This document shows, one piece after another, positions 29,623-38,632 of a DNA stretch of 64,000 bases. The stretch's first letter is position 1. Each line of letters starts with the position of its first letter. The DNA comes from Leptotrichia sp. HSP-536 (lineage in GTDB: Bacteria; Fusobacteriota; Fusobacteriia; Fusobacteriales; Leptotrichiaceae): NCBI RefSeq assembly GCF_041199985.1, contig NZ_CP165647.1, positions 2,170,001 through 2,234,000 on the forward strand, read 5' to 3'. The translations under genes and the position numbers were made by a program. The notes beneath the pieces are model-generated. The model was not told where the DNA came from. It saw only the letters and a list, made by a program, of their open reading frames with translations, and ran no database searches.

Positions 29623-31632
29623 TTAAATAAACTCAACCCTATAACTAACCTTACTCTCCCCCGAATTTCTCTCAATCAGACTTCTTAACTTCCTAAAAGT
29701 CTCATCCTTCAATGAAATATTATCCTTAAATGCCGAATCCCTGAATATAAATTTTATTGGTAACGAATCTAGTGAAGCTAATTTTTCCACCATTTCCTCT
29801 GTTATTTCTGTTTCAAGACATATTAGATATAAACCTGCATATAAATAAGTTCTATTTCCAATATCTGTTAAAAATTCTATCTTTTCTGACAATGGAACAT
29901 CATTCTGTCTTAACATTATTTCATAAATAATATCAATATCATTGCTTCCAAGCACAAAATCCAATGAATCAGGGTCATCAAAAGAATACTGACCATCTTC
30001 ATTAAAATTCTCCATGTCATACCATTTTATATTTGTATCATCCACTTTAAATGCTTTAAATCCAATATCTGGAACTTTTTTAGGCTCTTCTCCAAGTTTC
30101 AGATTTGAATTATATTCTTCTATTTCCTTTTTTATCTTTTCTCCAGCACGCCTGATTCTCTCTTTTCCAATTTCTGCAATTGTATAAAAACCTGCTTTTC
30201 TAGCTTCACTATCTTTCTCTACAATAGGATATCCTGTTGTAATATCTATAACATATCTTTCCTTTTTTTCTCCCATTTCATTTTCATATTTTTCAAGAAT
30301 TCCCTTATATGTAATTTCTGGTAATTGAGCCATTATAAATTTCCTATTTTTATTATTTTCACTATTTAATTGCATAACAGCATGTGCAGTTGTAGCTGAA
30401 CCTGAGAAAAAATCTAAAACAATATCCCCTTGATTTGTGTATAATTCTATACATCTTTTAATTAATTCTACTGTTTTTGAATAATCAAAAACATGAACTT
30501 CATCAAATAGTTCTTTTAATTTTTTTGTAGCATCTTGGCTATGTCCAATCTCAGTATATTTCCATATTGTCATAGGAGTTATACTATTTTTTACTTCACT
30601 TAAAAATCTTTTTTGTCTTGGAACACCATTTCCATCTTCTCCAAACCACACTCTGTTATCCAGTAACATCTCTTTAAATTTTTCTTCTGATACTCTCCAA
30701 CTTCTTCCATTTGGAGGATAATTTTCTCTTCCACTTGGAGAAACTATCTTATATATATTACTTTCTACTGCTGGACCTACTGAAAAATCTCCAGATGTCC
30801 AAACTCCTCTAGAGTCATCATCAGGATTTGAATATCTATTATCTGCTTCTTGATTTCTCTTTAGACCATTATTTATACTTAAATTTATGTTCTTACTATA
30901 GCATACAATATAATCATGGCTCTCTGAAAAATGTTTTTTTAAATTAACTGGTGCAAAAGCTCTTTCCCATATAATTTGTGCCACAAAATTCTCCTCCCCA
31001 AAAATCTCATCACACAATCTCTTCAGGTTAGCCTGCTCATTATCATCAATACTTATAAATATAACTCCATCATCAGTCAGTAAATCTCTAGCCAGTTTCA
31101 ATCTTGGATACATCATATTCAGCCAGTTTGCATGGTATCTGTTAGTTGACTTCTGATTTTTCTGCAGTTTTTCATTGTTTTCTGATATTATTCCTTCTGC
31201 CTTGTCGCTTTCTTCCTTATCCATTTTAAAAGTATCATTATAGACAAAATCATTTCCAGTATTATATGGCGGGTCAATATATATCATTTTTATTGAATTG
31301 TAATAATTCTGTCTTAACAGTTTCAATACTTCCAGATTATCTCCTTCAATATATATATTTTCTGTTGTGTCGGCATTTTTGCTGTCTTTTGCTACAAATT
31401 TCAATGTTTTATTTCCAATTCCCTGCTGTACTATTTTTTTTGCATTTTGTTTTCCAGCCCAGTTTAACTCATATTTTTCAGTTGTTACTTCCTCAAATTC
31501 TCCCAGTTCTTCCTTCAATGCCTTTACATCCAGCTGTCCATCCTTTACAGCAGATGGAAATAATTGCTCCAGTACTTTTAAATTATCATTTACTATGTCA
31601 TTTATCTCTTTTTTTATTTTATTATTTTCCAT
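29623..31632 (-). CDS. mod: Type III restriction-modification DNA methyltransferase
   Basis: This 669-residue protein methylates adenine and provides DNA recognition for the type III complex. The catalytic motif DPPYNTGNDF is near residue 115, and the AdoMet-binding motif DFFSGSATTAHAVMQL near 400 follows it, the beta-class order. Between them is a large target-recognition region. The start at 31632 (MENNKIKK) has GGAGG upstream; the TTG four codons earlier overlaps that site. Unlike res and the helicase, the gene is intact, so methylation may persist even if restriction is off. It follows DUF4391 by 16 bp. Confidence 0.92.
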   Translation of the reverse strand: MENNKIKKEINDIVNDNLKVLEQLFPSAVKDGQLDVKALKEELGEFEEVTTEKYELNWAGKQNAKKIVQQGIGNKTLKFVAKDSKNADTTENIYIEGDNLEVLKLLRQNYYNSIKMIYIDPPYNTGNDFVYNDTFKMDKEESDKAEGIISENNEKLQKNQKSTNRYHANWLNMMYPRLKLARDLLTDDGVIFISIDDNEQANLKRLCDEIFGEENFVAQIIWERAFAPVNLKKHFSESHDYIVCYSKNINLSINNGLKRNQEADNRYSNPDDDSRGVWTSGDFSVGPAVESNIYKIVSPSGRENYPPNGRSWRVSEEKFKEMLLDNRVWFGEDGNGVPRQKRFLSEVKNSITPMTIWKYTEIGHSQDATKKLKELFDEVHVFDYSKTVELIKRCIELYTNQGDIVLDFFSGSATTAHAVMQLNSENNKNRKFIMAQLPEITYKGILEKYENEMGEKKERYVIDITTGYPIVEKDSEARKAGFYTIAEIGKERIRRAGEKIKKEIEEYNSNLKLGEEPKKVPDIGFKAFKVDDTNIKWYDMENFNEDGQYSFDDPDSLDFVLGSNDIDIIYEIMLRQNDVPLSEKIEFLTDIGNRTYLYAGLYLICLETEITEEMVEKLASLDSLPIKFIFRDSAFKDNISLKDETFRKLRSLIERNSGESKVSYRVEFI

Positions 31633-31648
31633 TTTTTCCTCCAAAATT

Positions 31649-32362
31649 CTAATATTTATCCAATTCTAAAATTAATTCTCTAATTTTCTTGTTAATTTCT
31701 ATTTTTTCGCTATTTTTTATAGCTAATTTTATTTTTTCCTTGTAAATCACAAGATTTTTAAACTTTTCAAAAATATCATTCATCTTATTTCTGTCATACC
31801 ATATTAAACTTTCTAAAATATTTCCTGATTTCTGATAATATTTCTGATTTTTTAAAATATAATTTTTTATAAACATCTCCGAATAAAAATTAACTTTGTT
31901 CGTTCTATTTAAAATTTTTGAATAATCCAGAGTTTCTTCCACTTCCCTTTTTGCTGAACTCGACATTGATAAGTCAAATATTTCAGTCATTACAGTATCT
32001 GTAACTACTATTTCATTTCTGTCATTTTGATTTAATCTTTTTAAAGCTAATGAATACACTTCTTTTAAATTATCGTAAAATCTTAATACACAAGGTGTTT
32101 TTATTGATTCCTGGTATAGATTAGCAAGAAATCCAGCTTTTTTTATATCCGTTATTTCAAAATCAAAATACTGAATTACCTTAAAATTATATTTTTCATC
32201 TTCTACACTTGGAATCTCCTCATCATTTATCATATATTTTAATGTTACTAATTTTATGTATTCTTTTATTTTCTTTTTTTCAATAGGCTTAAATTCCTTC
32301 AGAATAAGATTTTTCAATTTTATTTCCTGATTCACTTCATATCTTTCCGGCATATTTATCAT
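31649..32362 (-). CDS. DUF4391 domain protein
   Basis: This 237-residue protein has no membrane segment. It carries YDFEITDIKKAGFLANLYQESIKTPCVLRFYD-type sequence that I recognise as DUF4391, a family known from loci with a helicase and a type III methyltransferase. Its start directly follows the stop of the helicase frame, so the genes are translationally linked. The order helicase, DUF4391, mod is seen elsewhere, which supports one functional module. The biochemical role is not known. Confidence 0.7.
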   Translation of the reverse strand: MINMPERYEVNQEIKLKNLILKEFKPIEKKKIKEYIKLVTLKYMINDEEIPSVEDEKYNFKVIQYFDFEITDIKKAGFLANLYQESIKTPCVLRFYDNLKEVYSLALKRLNQNDRNEIVVTDTVMTEIFDLSMSSSAKREVEETLDYSKILNRTNKVNFYSEMFIKNYILKNQKYYQKSGNILESLIWYDRNKMNDIFEKFKNLVIYKEKIKLAIKNSEKIEINKKIRELILELDKY

Positions 32363-33991
32363 CTAACCCACCACCAGAAAAGATACCAACTCAAAATCAT
32401 CTGTTGTGTCATCTTTAAAATTGTTATTAAATCCTGAAAAATCAAACACTGTCTGAACAGCCTTTTCTTCCTCTTCACCTTTTATACTGTTTACCGCTGT
32501 ATTAAGCAATTCTGAATAAAATCCCATTTCAGTAGCATTTTTCGTATTTTTAAAGAACTCCTTTAAAACTTTTTCCTGAACTTCATTTTTCTCATAGCAG
32601 AGCTGTCTGAAAAGTTTTATAACTTCTCTTGCCTGACTGTTTTTAAATAGAATTTCTTTATTGTTGTCCACAAAAATCAGGTAATAAGGATAAAGAGAAC
32701 TGTCATTCTTAGGTTTAGCATCATTTTTACTATGTTTAAAGCAGAACAACACTCCCTTCTGTTCACCTTCAGTTACAGAATAAATTCCTTTTGGTATTTT
32801 GTTTATTTCCTTATGATTATTCACATAATTTGAAAGTTCGTACAAATACTCATTCATATTCAGATCTGTCAATGAAATATTTTCATTTGTATCTTCTATA
32901 TCAATTACTTCTTCCTTCAGTTTTTCTAATTGTCTCTTTCTAAAATTAAAATCATTCATTTCAGGATTAAGCATATCTTCATCCCCAGTAGAAGCGATAT
33001 TTAATGTTGTCATTTTCCCTTTTACTCTTCTCTCCAAGTCCAAATATTCATTCAGATCTGCATTCGGAAAGAAATTAATCATCTGTATTTTGTCATTTCT
33101 ACTTCCTATTCTGTCCACTCTTCCAAATCTCTGAATAAGCGACACAGGATTCCACTGAATATCAAAGTTTATTACAGTGTCACAGTCCTGTAAATTCTGT
33201 CCTTCCGAAATACAGTCTGTTCCTACTATAATATCTATCTGCTCATCTTGTGGAATTTCAATTTTCATTTTGGACTTTGGCGAAAATGCACTCAGAATGC
33301 TATGAAAGTCCTCTCTTACTTTTTTGTTTGTAGTTTTTACGCCTTTACCTGTAACACTTGCTATACTAATATCTTTACCAGCGAATTTTTTTAACAGCTC
33401 AGAATAGATATAGTTTGCTGTGTCTGCAAATGCTGTAAAAATAAGTATTTTTCTATTTCCAGCATTATAAGGGGTATTTTCAACCTTATTTTCCACAATC
33501 TTTTCCAGTTCATGAATTTTATTATCTCTATTTTCTTTCAATAAAATCAATGTTTCATCATATATTTTTTTTACAATATCTCTATCATTATACAACTCCT
33601 CAAGATAGGCATTTATTCTCAAATCTTCTACCTTTATTTCATACTTACTTCTTTCAATATAGATTTCATCTTCATTTTCCACATCAAGATTTTCTTCAAT
33701 CTGCTGTCCCTTATTTAAATTTTCTATTGTCTGATCAATATTTTCAATCAATCTTTTCAAGGTTTCAGAAAATGAAAAAACTGAACTTTCCAATCTTTTA
33801 AACAAGTTTGTTCTATGCAAATATACAAGACCTTTCGACTGTGTATCAAAATCCATTTTCCCACCACGATTTCCTGATAGCTTATACTTATTAATATAAT
33901 AATTTAATTTTTCACTTTTTATAAATTTAGTTGGTGTGTAAACTGATAAATTTAATTCTTCTAAAATAGAATTTGTATTTTTAAAATTCAA
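32363..33991 (-). CDS. SNF2-type helicase, C-terminal part (frameshifted gene)
   Basis: This frame of 542 residues from its first Met holds the second helicase lobe: KILIFTAFADTANYI (motif IV region), IDIIVGTDCISEGQNLQDCD (motif V) and QRFGRVDRIGSRND (motif VI). It is open further upstream, to about 34045, where the coding sense continues as NKPITYYPEIDSQNQLL. It belongs to one gene with the frame at 34035-35531. Removing one A from the AAAA run near 34045 would join them as KSKNKPITYYPE. The whole protein would be about 1055 residues. Confidence 0.8.
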   Translation of the reverse strand: MNFKNTNSILEELNLSVYTPTKFIKSEKLNYYINKYKLSGNRGGKMDFDTQSKGLVYLHRTNLFKRLESSVFSFSETLKRLIENIDQTIENLNKGQQIEENLDVENEDEIYIERSKYEIKVEDLRINAYLEELYNDRDIVKKIYDETLILLKENRDNKIHELEKIVENKVENTPYNAGNRKILIFTAFADTANYIYSELLKKFAGKDISIASVTGKGVKTTNKKVREDFHSILSAFSPKSKMKIEIPQDEQIDIIVGTDCISEGQNLQDCDTVINFDIQWNPVSLIQRFGRVDRIGSRNDKIQMINFFPNADLNEYLDLERRVKGKMTTLNIASTGDEDMLNPEMNDFNFRKRQLEKLKEEVIDIEDTNENISLTDLNMNEYLYELSNYVNNHKEINKIPKGIYSVTEGEQKGVLFCFKHSKNDAKPKNDSSLYPYYLIFVDNNKEILFKNSQAREVIKLFRQLCYEKNEVQEKVLKEFFKNTKNATEMGFYSELLNTAVNSIKGEEEEKAVQTVFDFSGFNNNFKDDTTDDFELVSFLVVG

Positions 33992-34034
33992 TAACTGGTT
34001 TTGACTATCAATTTCTGGATAATATGTAATTGGC

Positions 34035-35531
34035 TTATTCTTTTGATTTACCTATATTTTTTGTTCCGTAATAATTTGTAATATGTTTTCTACTTCTTGA
34101 TATTGTCATCATTTCTAGCAGTTTATAAAAATCTGACGGCAAGTTATCCAGTAACTCATCTTTTTTCTGACTTCCTTCTTTTTCCCAGTCATTTATAACT
34201 TGTGTCGCCTTTTTCAGTAAATATCCAACGCTCGAAATACCTTGTTCACTAAATGCATCATCATGATCTGATGTTATAATTGATATTTGATTTTTCAAAT
34301 CTACAAGACTATTATTTACTGGAGTTGCCGACAATAAAAGAACTTTCGTATTTTTTCCACTTTTTATTACATCATGAAGTAATTTAAAATATCTGTTCAT
34401 TATTAATTCATCATTTTCATCATATTTAGCAATCCGATTTCTAAAATTATGTGACTCATCTATCACAACTAAATCAAATTTTGACCAGTCAAATCTGCTT
34501 AGTTCATAACCTGATTTTGATTCTCCCTTGGTTCTCGATAAATCTGTATGAAACATTATCTTGTAATTAAACATTTCATTCAAAAAACTATCTTTATAAT
34601 TTCCTGTAAAGGAACGCCAGTTATCGTATAATTTTGCTGGTGTAAGAACTAATACATTATCATTTCTTATTTCAAAATATTTAATCACAGCAAGTGCTTC
34701 AAATGTTTTCCCTAATCCTACAGAATCAGCAATTATACATCCTCCATATTTCTGAAGTTTTTGTATAGCAGAAACGACACAATCCTTCTGAAAATCAAAA
34801 AGCGAATTCCAAATTTCCGTCTTTTTAAATTTCTCACTATCATTTTCAAATCTTTCAATTCCACTATCCAGTCTATCTCCAAACAATTCATTTAACGTGA
34901 AATAATACAGAAATTCAGGGTTATAATTTTTATAAACAAATTCAAGGCTTTCTAATAGTTCCTGTTTATAATCTTGTGTTACATCATTGTTATTCCAAAT
35001 TTCATCATATATTTTCGACATGCCAAGTATCTGGGATTTTTCTGATTCTCCTTTTATTGTTGTATCAAAATCATAGCGATTTACTCTTTTTTCATATATT
35101 TCAAGTGATGACGTCCCCTGAATCATAAAATCATCATCAATTATTAAAATATTCCCATTTACTTTCTGATATGGCTTTACTTTTCTGACATTTACGTTAT
35201 TTTTTATAAAATCATACATAGCCTTTGCTTTAGCAAAATGCTTCAACTTATTTTTTTCCTTTATATCGTAAGAATTGTACAAAATATCATTAGGCGTTAT
35301 CTCAAATTCTCTCGATATTTCATTATTTTTAGGAATAAACTTCGTATCTCTTATAATAAAATTTATTTCCTTCACATTTTTTAAATTTTTTTCCAGTGCC
35401 GTAAAAACTGATATGGTTAATTTATCATTAATGATATTTACCACAGCATTCTCTTTTTCTGCCAAGACTTCATTTATTTTTTCAATAAACTTTTTTGCTG
35501 AATTTTCCATTTTCTTCAATATCCTTTTCAT
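34035..35531 (-). CDS. SNF2-type helicase, N-terminal part (frameshifted gene)
   Basis: This 498-residue frame holds the first lobe of an SNF2/DEAD-like helicase: ADSVGLGKTFEALAVIKYFE (motif I, near residue 268), LVLTPAKLYDNWR (Ia) and DLVVIDESHNFRN (DExH box), then LLSATPVNN (III). It has an extended N-terminal domain of about 250 residues, possibly PLD-like. It ends in TAA after KSKE through a +1 shift. Alone it lacks motifs IV-VI and should be inactive. The true N-terminus is uncertain: a further coding-like stretch precedes it at about 35535-35615. Confidence 0.8.
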   Translation of the reverse strand: MKRILKKMENSAKKFIEKINEVLAEKENAVVNIINDKLTISVFTALEKNLKNVKEINFIIRDTKFIPKNNEISREFEITPNDILYNSYDIKEKNKLKHFAKAKAMYDFIKNNVNVRKVKPYQKVNGNILIIDDDFMIQGTSSLEIYEKRVNRYDFDTTIKGESEKSQILGMSKIYDEIWNNNDVTQDYKQELLESLEFVYKNYNPEFLYYFTLNELFGDRLDSGIERFENDSEKFKKTEIWNSLFDFQKDCVVSAIQKLQKYGGCIIADSVGLGKTFEALAVIKYFEIRNDNVLVLTPAKLYDNWRSFTGNYKDSFLNEMFNYKIMFHTDLSRTKGESKSGYELSRFDWSKFDLVVIDESHNFRNRIAKYDENDELIMNRYFKLLHDVIKSGKNTKVLLLSATPVNNSLVDLKNQISIITSDHDDAFSEQGISSVGYLLKKATQVINDWEKEGSQKKDELLDNLPSDFYKLLEMMTISRSRKHITNYYGTKNIGKSKE

Positions 35532-35906
35532 TTAGAGTTTTTAAAACCTCAATTAATTTTTTATTTCCCTCTTTTAACAAAGTTTGATACTTAATCCAAA
35601 ATTTTTTTTCATTGAATATTATACCATAAAATCAAATATTTTTATTATGTTTTACATATTTTACAAATGAAATTAATAGTCTTTTATTTAATAACAGTTT
35701 TTACTATTTTTATTATGTTTTTTCTTTATTTATTTTCGCAGACTTCTTCATTGCCGCAAATCCTGTACCTATGGCTAGACTACGATTTTTATTTTCGCAA
35801 CTCCGAAACTCCTCCTTGCAGTCATCAAACAGTTGTAGTTAAACGAATAAAAGCTCTGTCGGTTTATAAATTTATTTTGTTAAAAGAAAAATAATTATTA
35901 AACAAA
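35532..35906. other. Upstream region of the helicase gene
   Basis: On the minus strand a TATAAT box near 35620 is followed within ten bases by an ATG and a run of eight A (about 35605-35612). With nine A the frame would continue as FWIKYQTLLKEGNKKLIEVLKTLNEKDIE to the helicase start. This may be a lost N-terminus or a small leader gene. The plus-strand frame at 35667-35894 has no ribosome binding site and I do not support it. Confidence 0.35.
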
Positions 35907-36020
35907 ATGATCTTAGGACATTCCAGCACAAACATCACTCTAAATTTATACGTTCATTCTCAAACTGAACACAAACGTAAATGCCTTGATTTAATTTATC
36001 AAAATCTAAAAAACAAATAA
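35907..36020 (+). pseudogene. Tyrosine recombinase (integrase), C-terminal fragment
   Basis: Thirty-seven codons read MILGHSSTNITLNLYVHSQ and on to LIYQNLKNK-stop. LGHSS followed about ten residues later by YVH is the hallmark C-terminal box of phage and transposon integrases, with the nucleophilic Tyr in YVH. All upstream parts are missing. It lies between the helicase promoter and IS605 copy 2, and probably marks the edge of an integrated element that brought in the defence island. Confidence 0.7.
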
Positions 36021-36385
36021 CCTAAAACCTCCTTTTCCAATGTTGTAAGATAAGAAATGGGTATTTTTTGCTGTTTGCAAACTATTTTTATTTATAGAAG
36101 CGGACAACTTCTTAATAAAGTTAAATTTAATATAAATAGTAATTTTTTATTTTTTCAATATATAGGAAATTTGAATAAAGTGTGGTATTATTTAGTAGTA
36201 ATAATTATAGCAAATTACTGATAAATTAAAAAAATATTATTTAATTTTTAACAAAAGATAGCAAGAAGTCTCCGGCTTCTACAAGCGGGAGATGAATTGA
36301 TTTTTTTTTGTAAAAAAAAATTGAAAAAAGGATATATTTATGATATAATTTATTCAGTGAAATAATATATAATTATGTAATAATA

Positions 36386-36784
36386 ATGTCATATAATAGT
36401 AATTATCATTCAGTATTTGATATAAATTATCATATGATTTTTTGTATAAAATATCGAAGAGAAGTCATTAATGATGAAATTTCTAATAGATTGAAAGAGA
36501 TTTTTGAAAAAATATGTCCGAAGTATAACATTGTTCTTAAAGAATGGGAACATGATGCTGATCATATTCATATGTTGATTAATGCTATGCCTAATACTGA
36601 ACTTTCTAAGTTTGTAAATACTTACAGAAGTGCTTCCAGCAGGTTGATAAAAAAAGAATTTCCTGAAATAAGGGGAAGATTGTGGAAAGAATATTTTTGG
36701 AGTAGAAGTTACTTAGCTGTAAGTGTTGGAGGTGCACCGTCAGAGATAATTAAAAAATATATTCAGAATCAAAAGGAGGTGTAA
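36386..36784 (+). CDS. tnpA: TnpA, IS200-type HUH (Y1) transposase
   Basis: This 132-residue single-domain transposase cuts and joins single-stranded IS ends at the hairpins. The metal-binding HUH motif is DHIHML near residue 60. The C-terminal helix EIIKKYIQNQKEV holds the likely catalytic Tyr. Unlike copy 1 it is full length. tnpB starts 4 bp after its stop, and GGAGG near its end serves tnpB. Activity is expected but untested. Confidence 0.95.
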   Translation: MSYNSNYHSVFDINYHMIFCIKYRREVINDEISNRLKEIFEKICPKYNIVLKEWEHDADHIHMLINAMPNTELSKFVNTYRSASSRLIKKEFPEIRGRLWKEYFWSRSYLAVSVGGAPSEIIKKYIQNQKEV

Positions 36785-36788
36785 TTTC

Positions 36789-37886
36789 ATGAAATATAAT
36801 TTAGCATTCAAATACAGAATTTATCCAAATAAGGAGCAAGAATTACTGATAAACAAGACTTTTGGATGTGTTCGTTCTGTCTACAATACGATTTTGTATG
36901 CTGCAAATAAATTTTATGAAGAAACTGGAAAAAATAAAATAATTACACCTGCCAGTTTGAAGAGTGAAAATCAATTTTTGAAAGAAGTGGACAGTCTGGC
37001 ACTTTCAAATGCTCAATTGAATGTAAGACGATCGTTTACGAATTTCTTTCAGAAGAGAGCGAAGTTTCCGAGGTTCAAATCTAAAAAGACTAGTGTTAAA
37101 AGTTATACGACAAATTGTGTGAACAATTCAATACGAATTGAGGAAAACAAATATTTGGTTTTGCCAAAATTGAAAAAAATTAAATTAAAATATCATAGAG
37201 AAATGCCGAAGGATTACAGGATAAAGTCAGTAACATTGACAAACAGTAATGGAAATTACTATGTTTCTGTCTTGACGGAATTTGAAAAAGAAATTCAAAA
37301 AATGCCAAGTAATGATAAAGTAATTGGGCTTGACTTTTCAATGTCTGAATTATTTGTCAGTTCTGAAAACCAAAGGGCTGATTATCCAAAATATTTTAGG
37401 ATGTTGGAAGAAAAATTAAAGAAATTACAGAAATCATTATCAAGGAAAGTAAAATTTTCTAAAAATTGGTATAAGCAAAAAGTGAAAATGTCAAAATTAC
37501 ATGAGTATATTAAAAATTGTCGAAGAAATTTTTTGCATAAGTTATCGAAAAAATTGTCCAAAGAACATAATGCTGTGATTGTCGAGGATTTGAATATGAA
37601 AGGGATGAGCCAGGCATTAAATTTTGGGAAAAGTGTAGGAGATAATGGATGGGGAATGTTCTTGAGGATGCTTGAGTATAAGTTGATGTTTTTAGGAAAG
37701 CAATTTTTAAAAATAGATAAGTGGTTTCCGTCGTCGAAAACTTGCAGTAAATGTGGAAATGTTAAAGAGGAGCTGAAATTATCAGAAAGAAGCTATAAAT
37801 GTGAGTGCTGTGGAATTGAGATTGACAGAGATTACAATGCGGCACTGAATATAAAGAACATTGGAAAAGAGATGTTGAAATATTAG
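36789..37886 (+). CDS. tnpB: TnpB, omega-RNA-guided RuvC nuclease
   Basis: This 365-residue protein is the compact ancestor-type of Cas12 nucleases. The RuvC residues are visible: Asp in IGLDFSMSE near 180, Glu in IVEDLNMKGM near 270 and Asp in DRDYNAALNI near 350. A CSKCG and CECCG zinc finger lies between the last two. The N-terminal MKYNLAFKYRIYPNKEQE is typical. Its guide RNA should come from the gene end and the right end of the element, with the TTTAAC left flank as probable TAM. It should cut the excision joint and so favour retention of the element. Confidence 0.95.
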   Translation: MKYNLAFKYRIYPNKEQELLINKTFGCVRSVYNTILYAANKFYEETGKNKIITPASLKSENQFLKEVDSLALSNAQLNVRRSFTNFFQKRAKFPRFKSKKTSVKSYTTNCVNNSIRIEENKYLVLPKLKKIKLKYHREMPKDYRIKSVTLTNSNGNYYVSVLTEFEKEIQKMPSNDKVIGLDFSMSELFVSSENQRADYPKYFRMLEEKLKKLQKSLSRKVKFSKNWYKQKVKMSKLHEYIKNCRRNFLHKLSKKLSKEHNAVIVEDLNMKGMSQALNFGKSVGDNGWGMFLRMLEYKLMFLGKQFLKIDKWFPSSKTCSKCGNVKEELKLSERSYKCECCGIEIDRDYNAALNIKNIGKEMLKY

Positions 37887-37998
37887 GAAATAAAAAGACA
37901 GGGCAGGAACTGCCCGAAGAGCTTGGTAAATATATTTGGCTAACAAAAGAAGATACTTCCCAAGAAGTTTCCGCTTCTAAAAGCGGAAGTAGTTCACT
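37860..37998 (+). ncRNA. Putative omega RNA of TnpB copy 2
   Basis: The region from the end of tnpB to the IS right end carries hairpins GGGCAG/CTGCCC near 37902-37916 and the terminal CCGCTT/AAGCGG hairpin. In this family the scaffold lies here and the guide is the 16-20 bases just outside, starting near 37999. Inferred from family knowledge. Confidence 0.5.
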
Positions 37999-38034
37999 GA
38001 ATGATTTCCATAATAGAAAAGGGAGAAACACAAA

Positions 38035-38523
38035 ATGTCTAGATTAGCAGTTTTATATGGAATAACAAATCAAGAATTAGAGGATTTAAAAAAACAAGAT
38101 GAAAAAGATATTTATGAATATTTGCTAGAAAATATTGAAGAAAAATATTTTGATACAAGTAGGGCTTGTAATTTGGATAAGGCATGGGAAGGTATACAAT
38201 TATGTATAAATGGAGGAAAGTGGAGTGAAACTTCGAATGTTCCTGATAATATAGTTTTTGGCGGGGAAATTTTACTTAATGATGGTTATATTATAACTTT
38301 AAAAAATTCAAATGAAATAAAAAAAATCATAACATATCTTGAGAACTACCAAATAGATGATATTATTAAAAGTAATTTTAGTAAAATTGATGAAAATGAA
38401 TATTCTCTGGAAAAAGATGAGGATAATCTTGAATTTTTATTGGAATGGAGTCAAGAAATTTTAGAATTTTATAAAAATGCTTTAAAAGAAAATTTAAATG
38501 TAGTTTTTAGTGTTGAATTATAA
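38035..38523 (+). CDS. DUF1877 (YfbM-like) protein
   Basis: This 162-residue protein has the N-terminal MSRLAVLYGITNQELEDLKK and the conserved NLDKAWEGIQLCINGG motif of the DUF1877 family (E. coli YfbM). The biochemical role of the family is not established. It begins 36 bp after the right end of IS605 copy 2, with a good ribosome binding site (AAAGGGAG). Its native promoter may have been displaced by the insertion; the IS end may drive it instead. Confidence 0.75.
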   Translation: MSRLAVLYGITNQELEDLKKQDEKDIYEYLLENIEEKYFDTSRACNLDKAWEGIQLCINGGKWSETSNVPDNIVFGGEILLNDGYIITLKNSNEIKKIITYLENYQIDDIIKSNFSKIDENEYSLEKDEDNLEFLLEWSQEILEFYKNALKENLNVVFSVEL

Positions 38524-38632
38524 AAAATATATTTTAAAACTGTAACATAAAAATTAATTTTTAAACTTAAAATTATTTTATATTTTAGTTTATTTTTTGA
38601 TTTAGCGATATTAAAATAAGGCGGAAATGGCT

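Larger units (their letters stand above)
36253..37998 (+). mobile_element. IS200/IS605-family element, copy 2 (intact)
   Basis: It is flanked on the left by TTTAAC (36247-36252), has a left-end hairpin near 36270-36292 and a right-end hairpin near 37970-37993, and ends in AGTTCACT. It encodes complete TnpA and TnpB in tandem. At 1746 bp it differs from copy 1 by one base in length and a few substitutions. No target duplication is expected or seen, as this family moves as a single strand. It is the likely source of activity for copy 1 and the mini-element. Confidence 0.92.

Noticed and set aside
35667..35894. Plus-strand 75-residue frame with an N-terminal hydrophobic stretch
   Set aside because: No ribosome binding site and no recognisable domain; the hydrophobic start is expected by chance in AT-rich DNA. 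It might be part of an older repeat, but this cannot be shown here.
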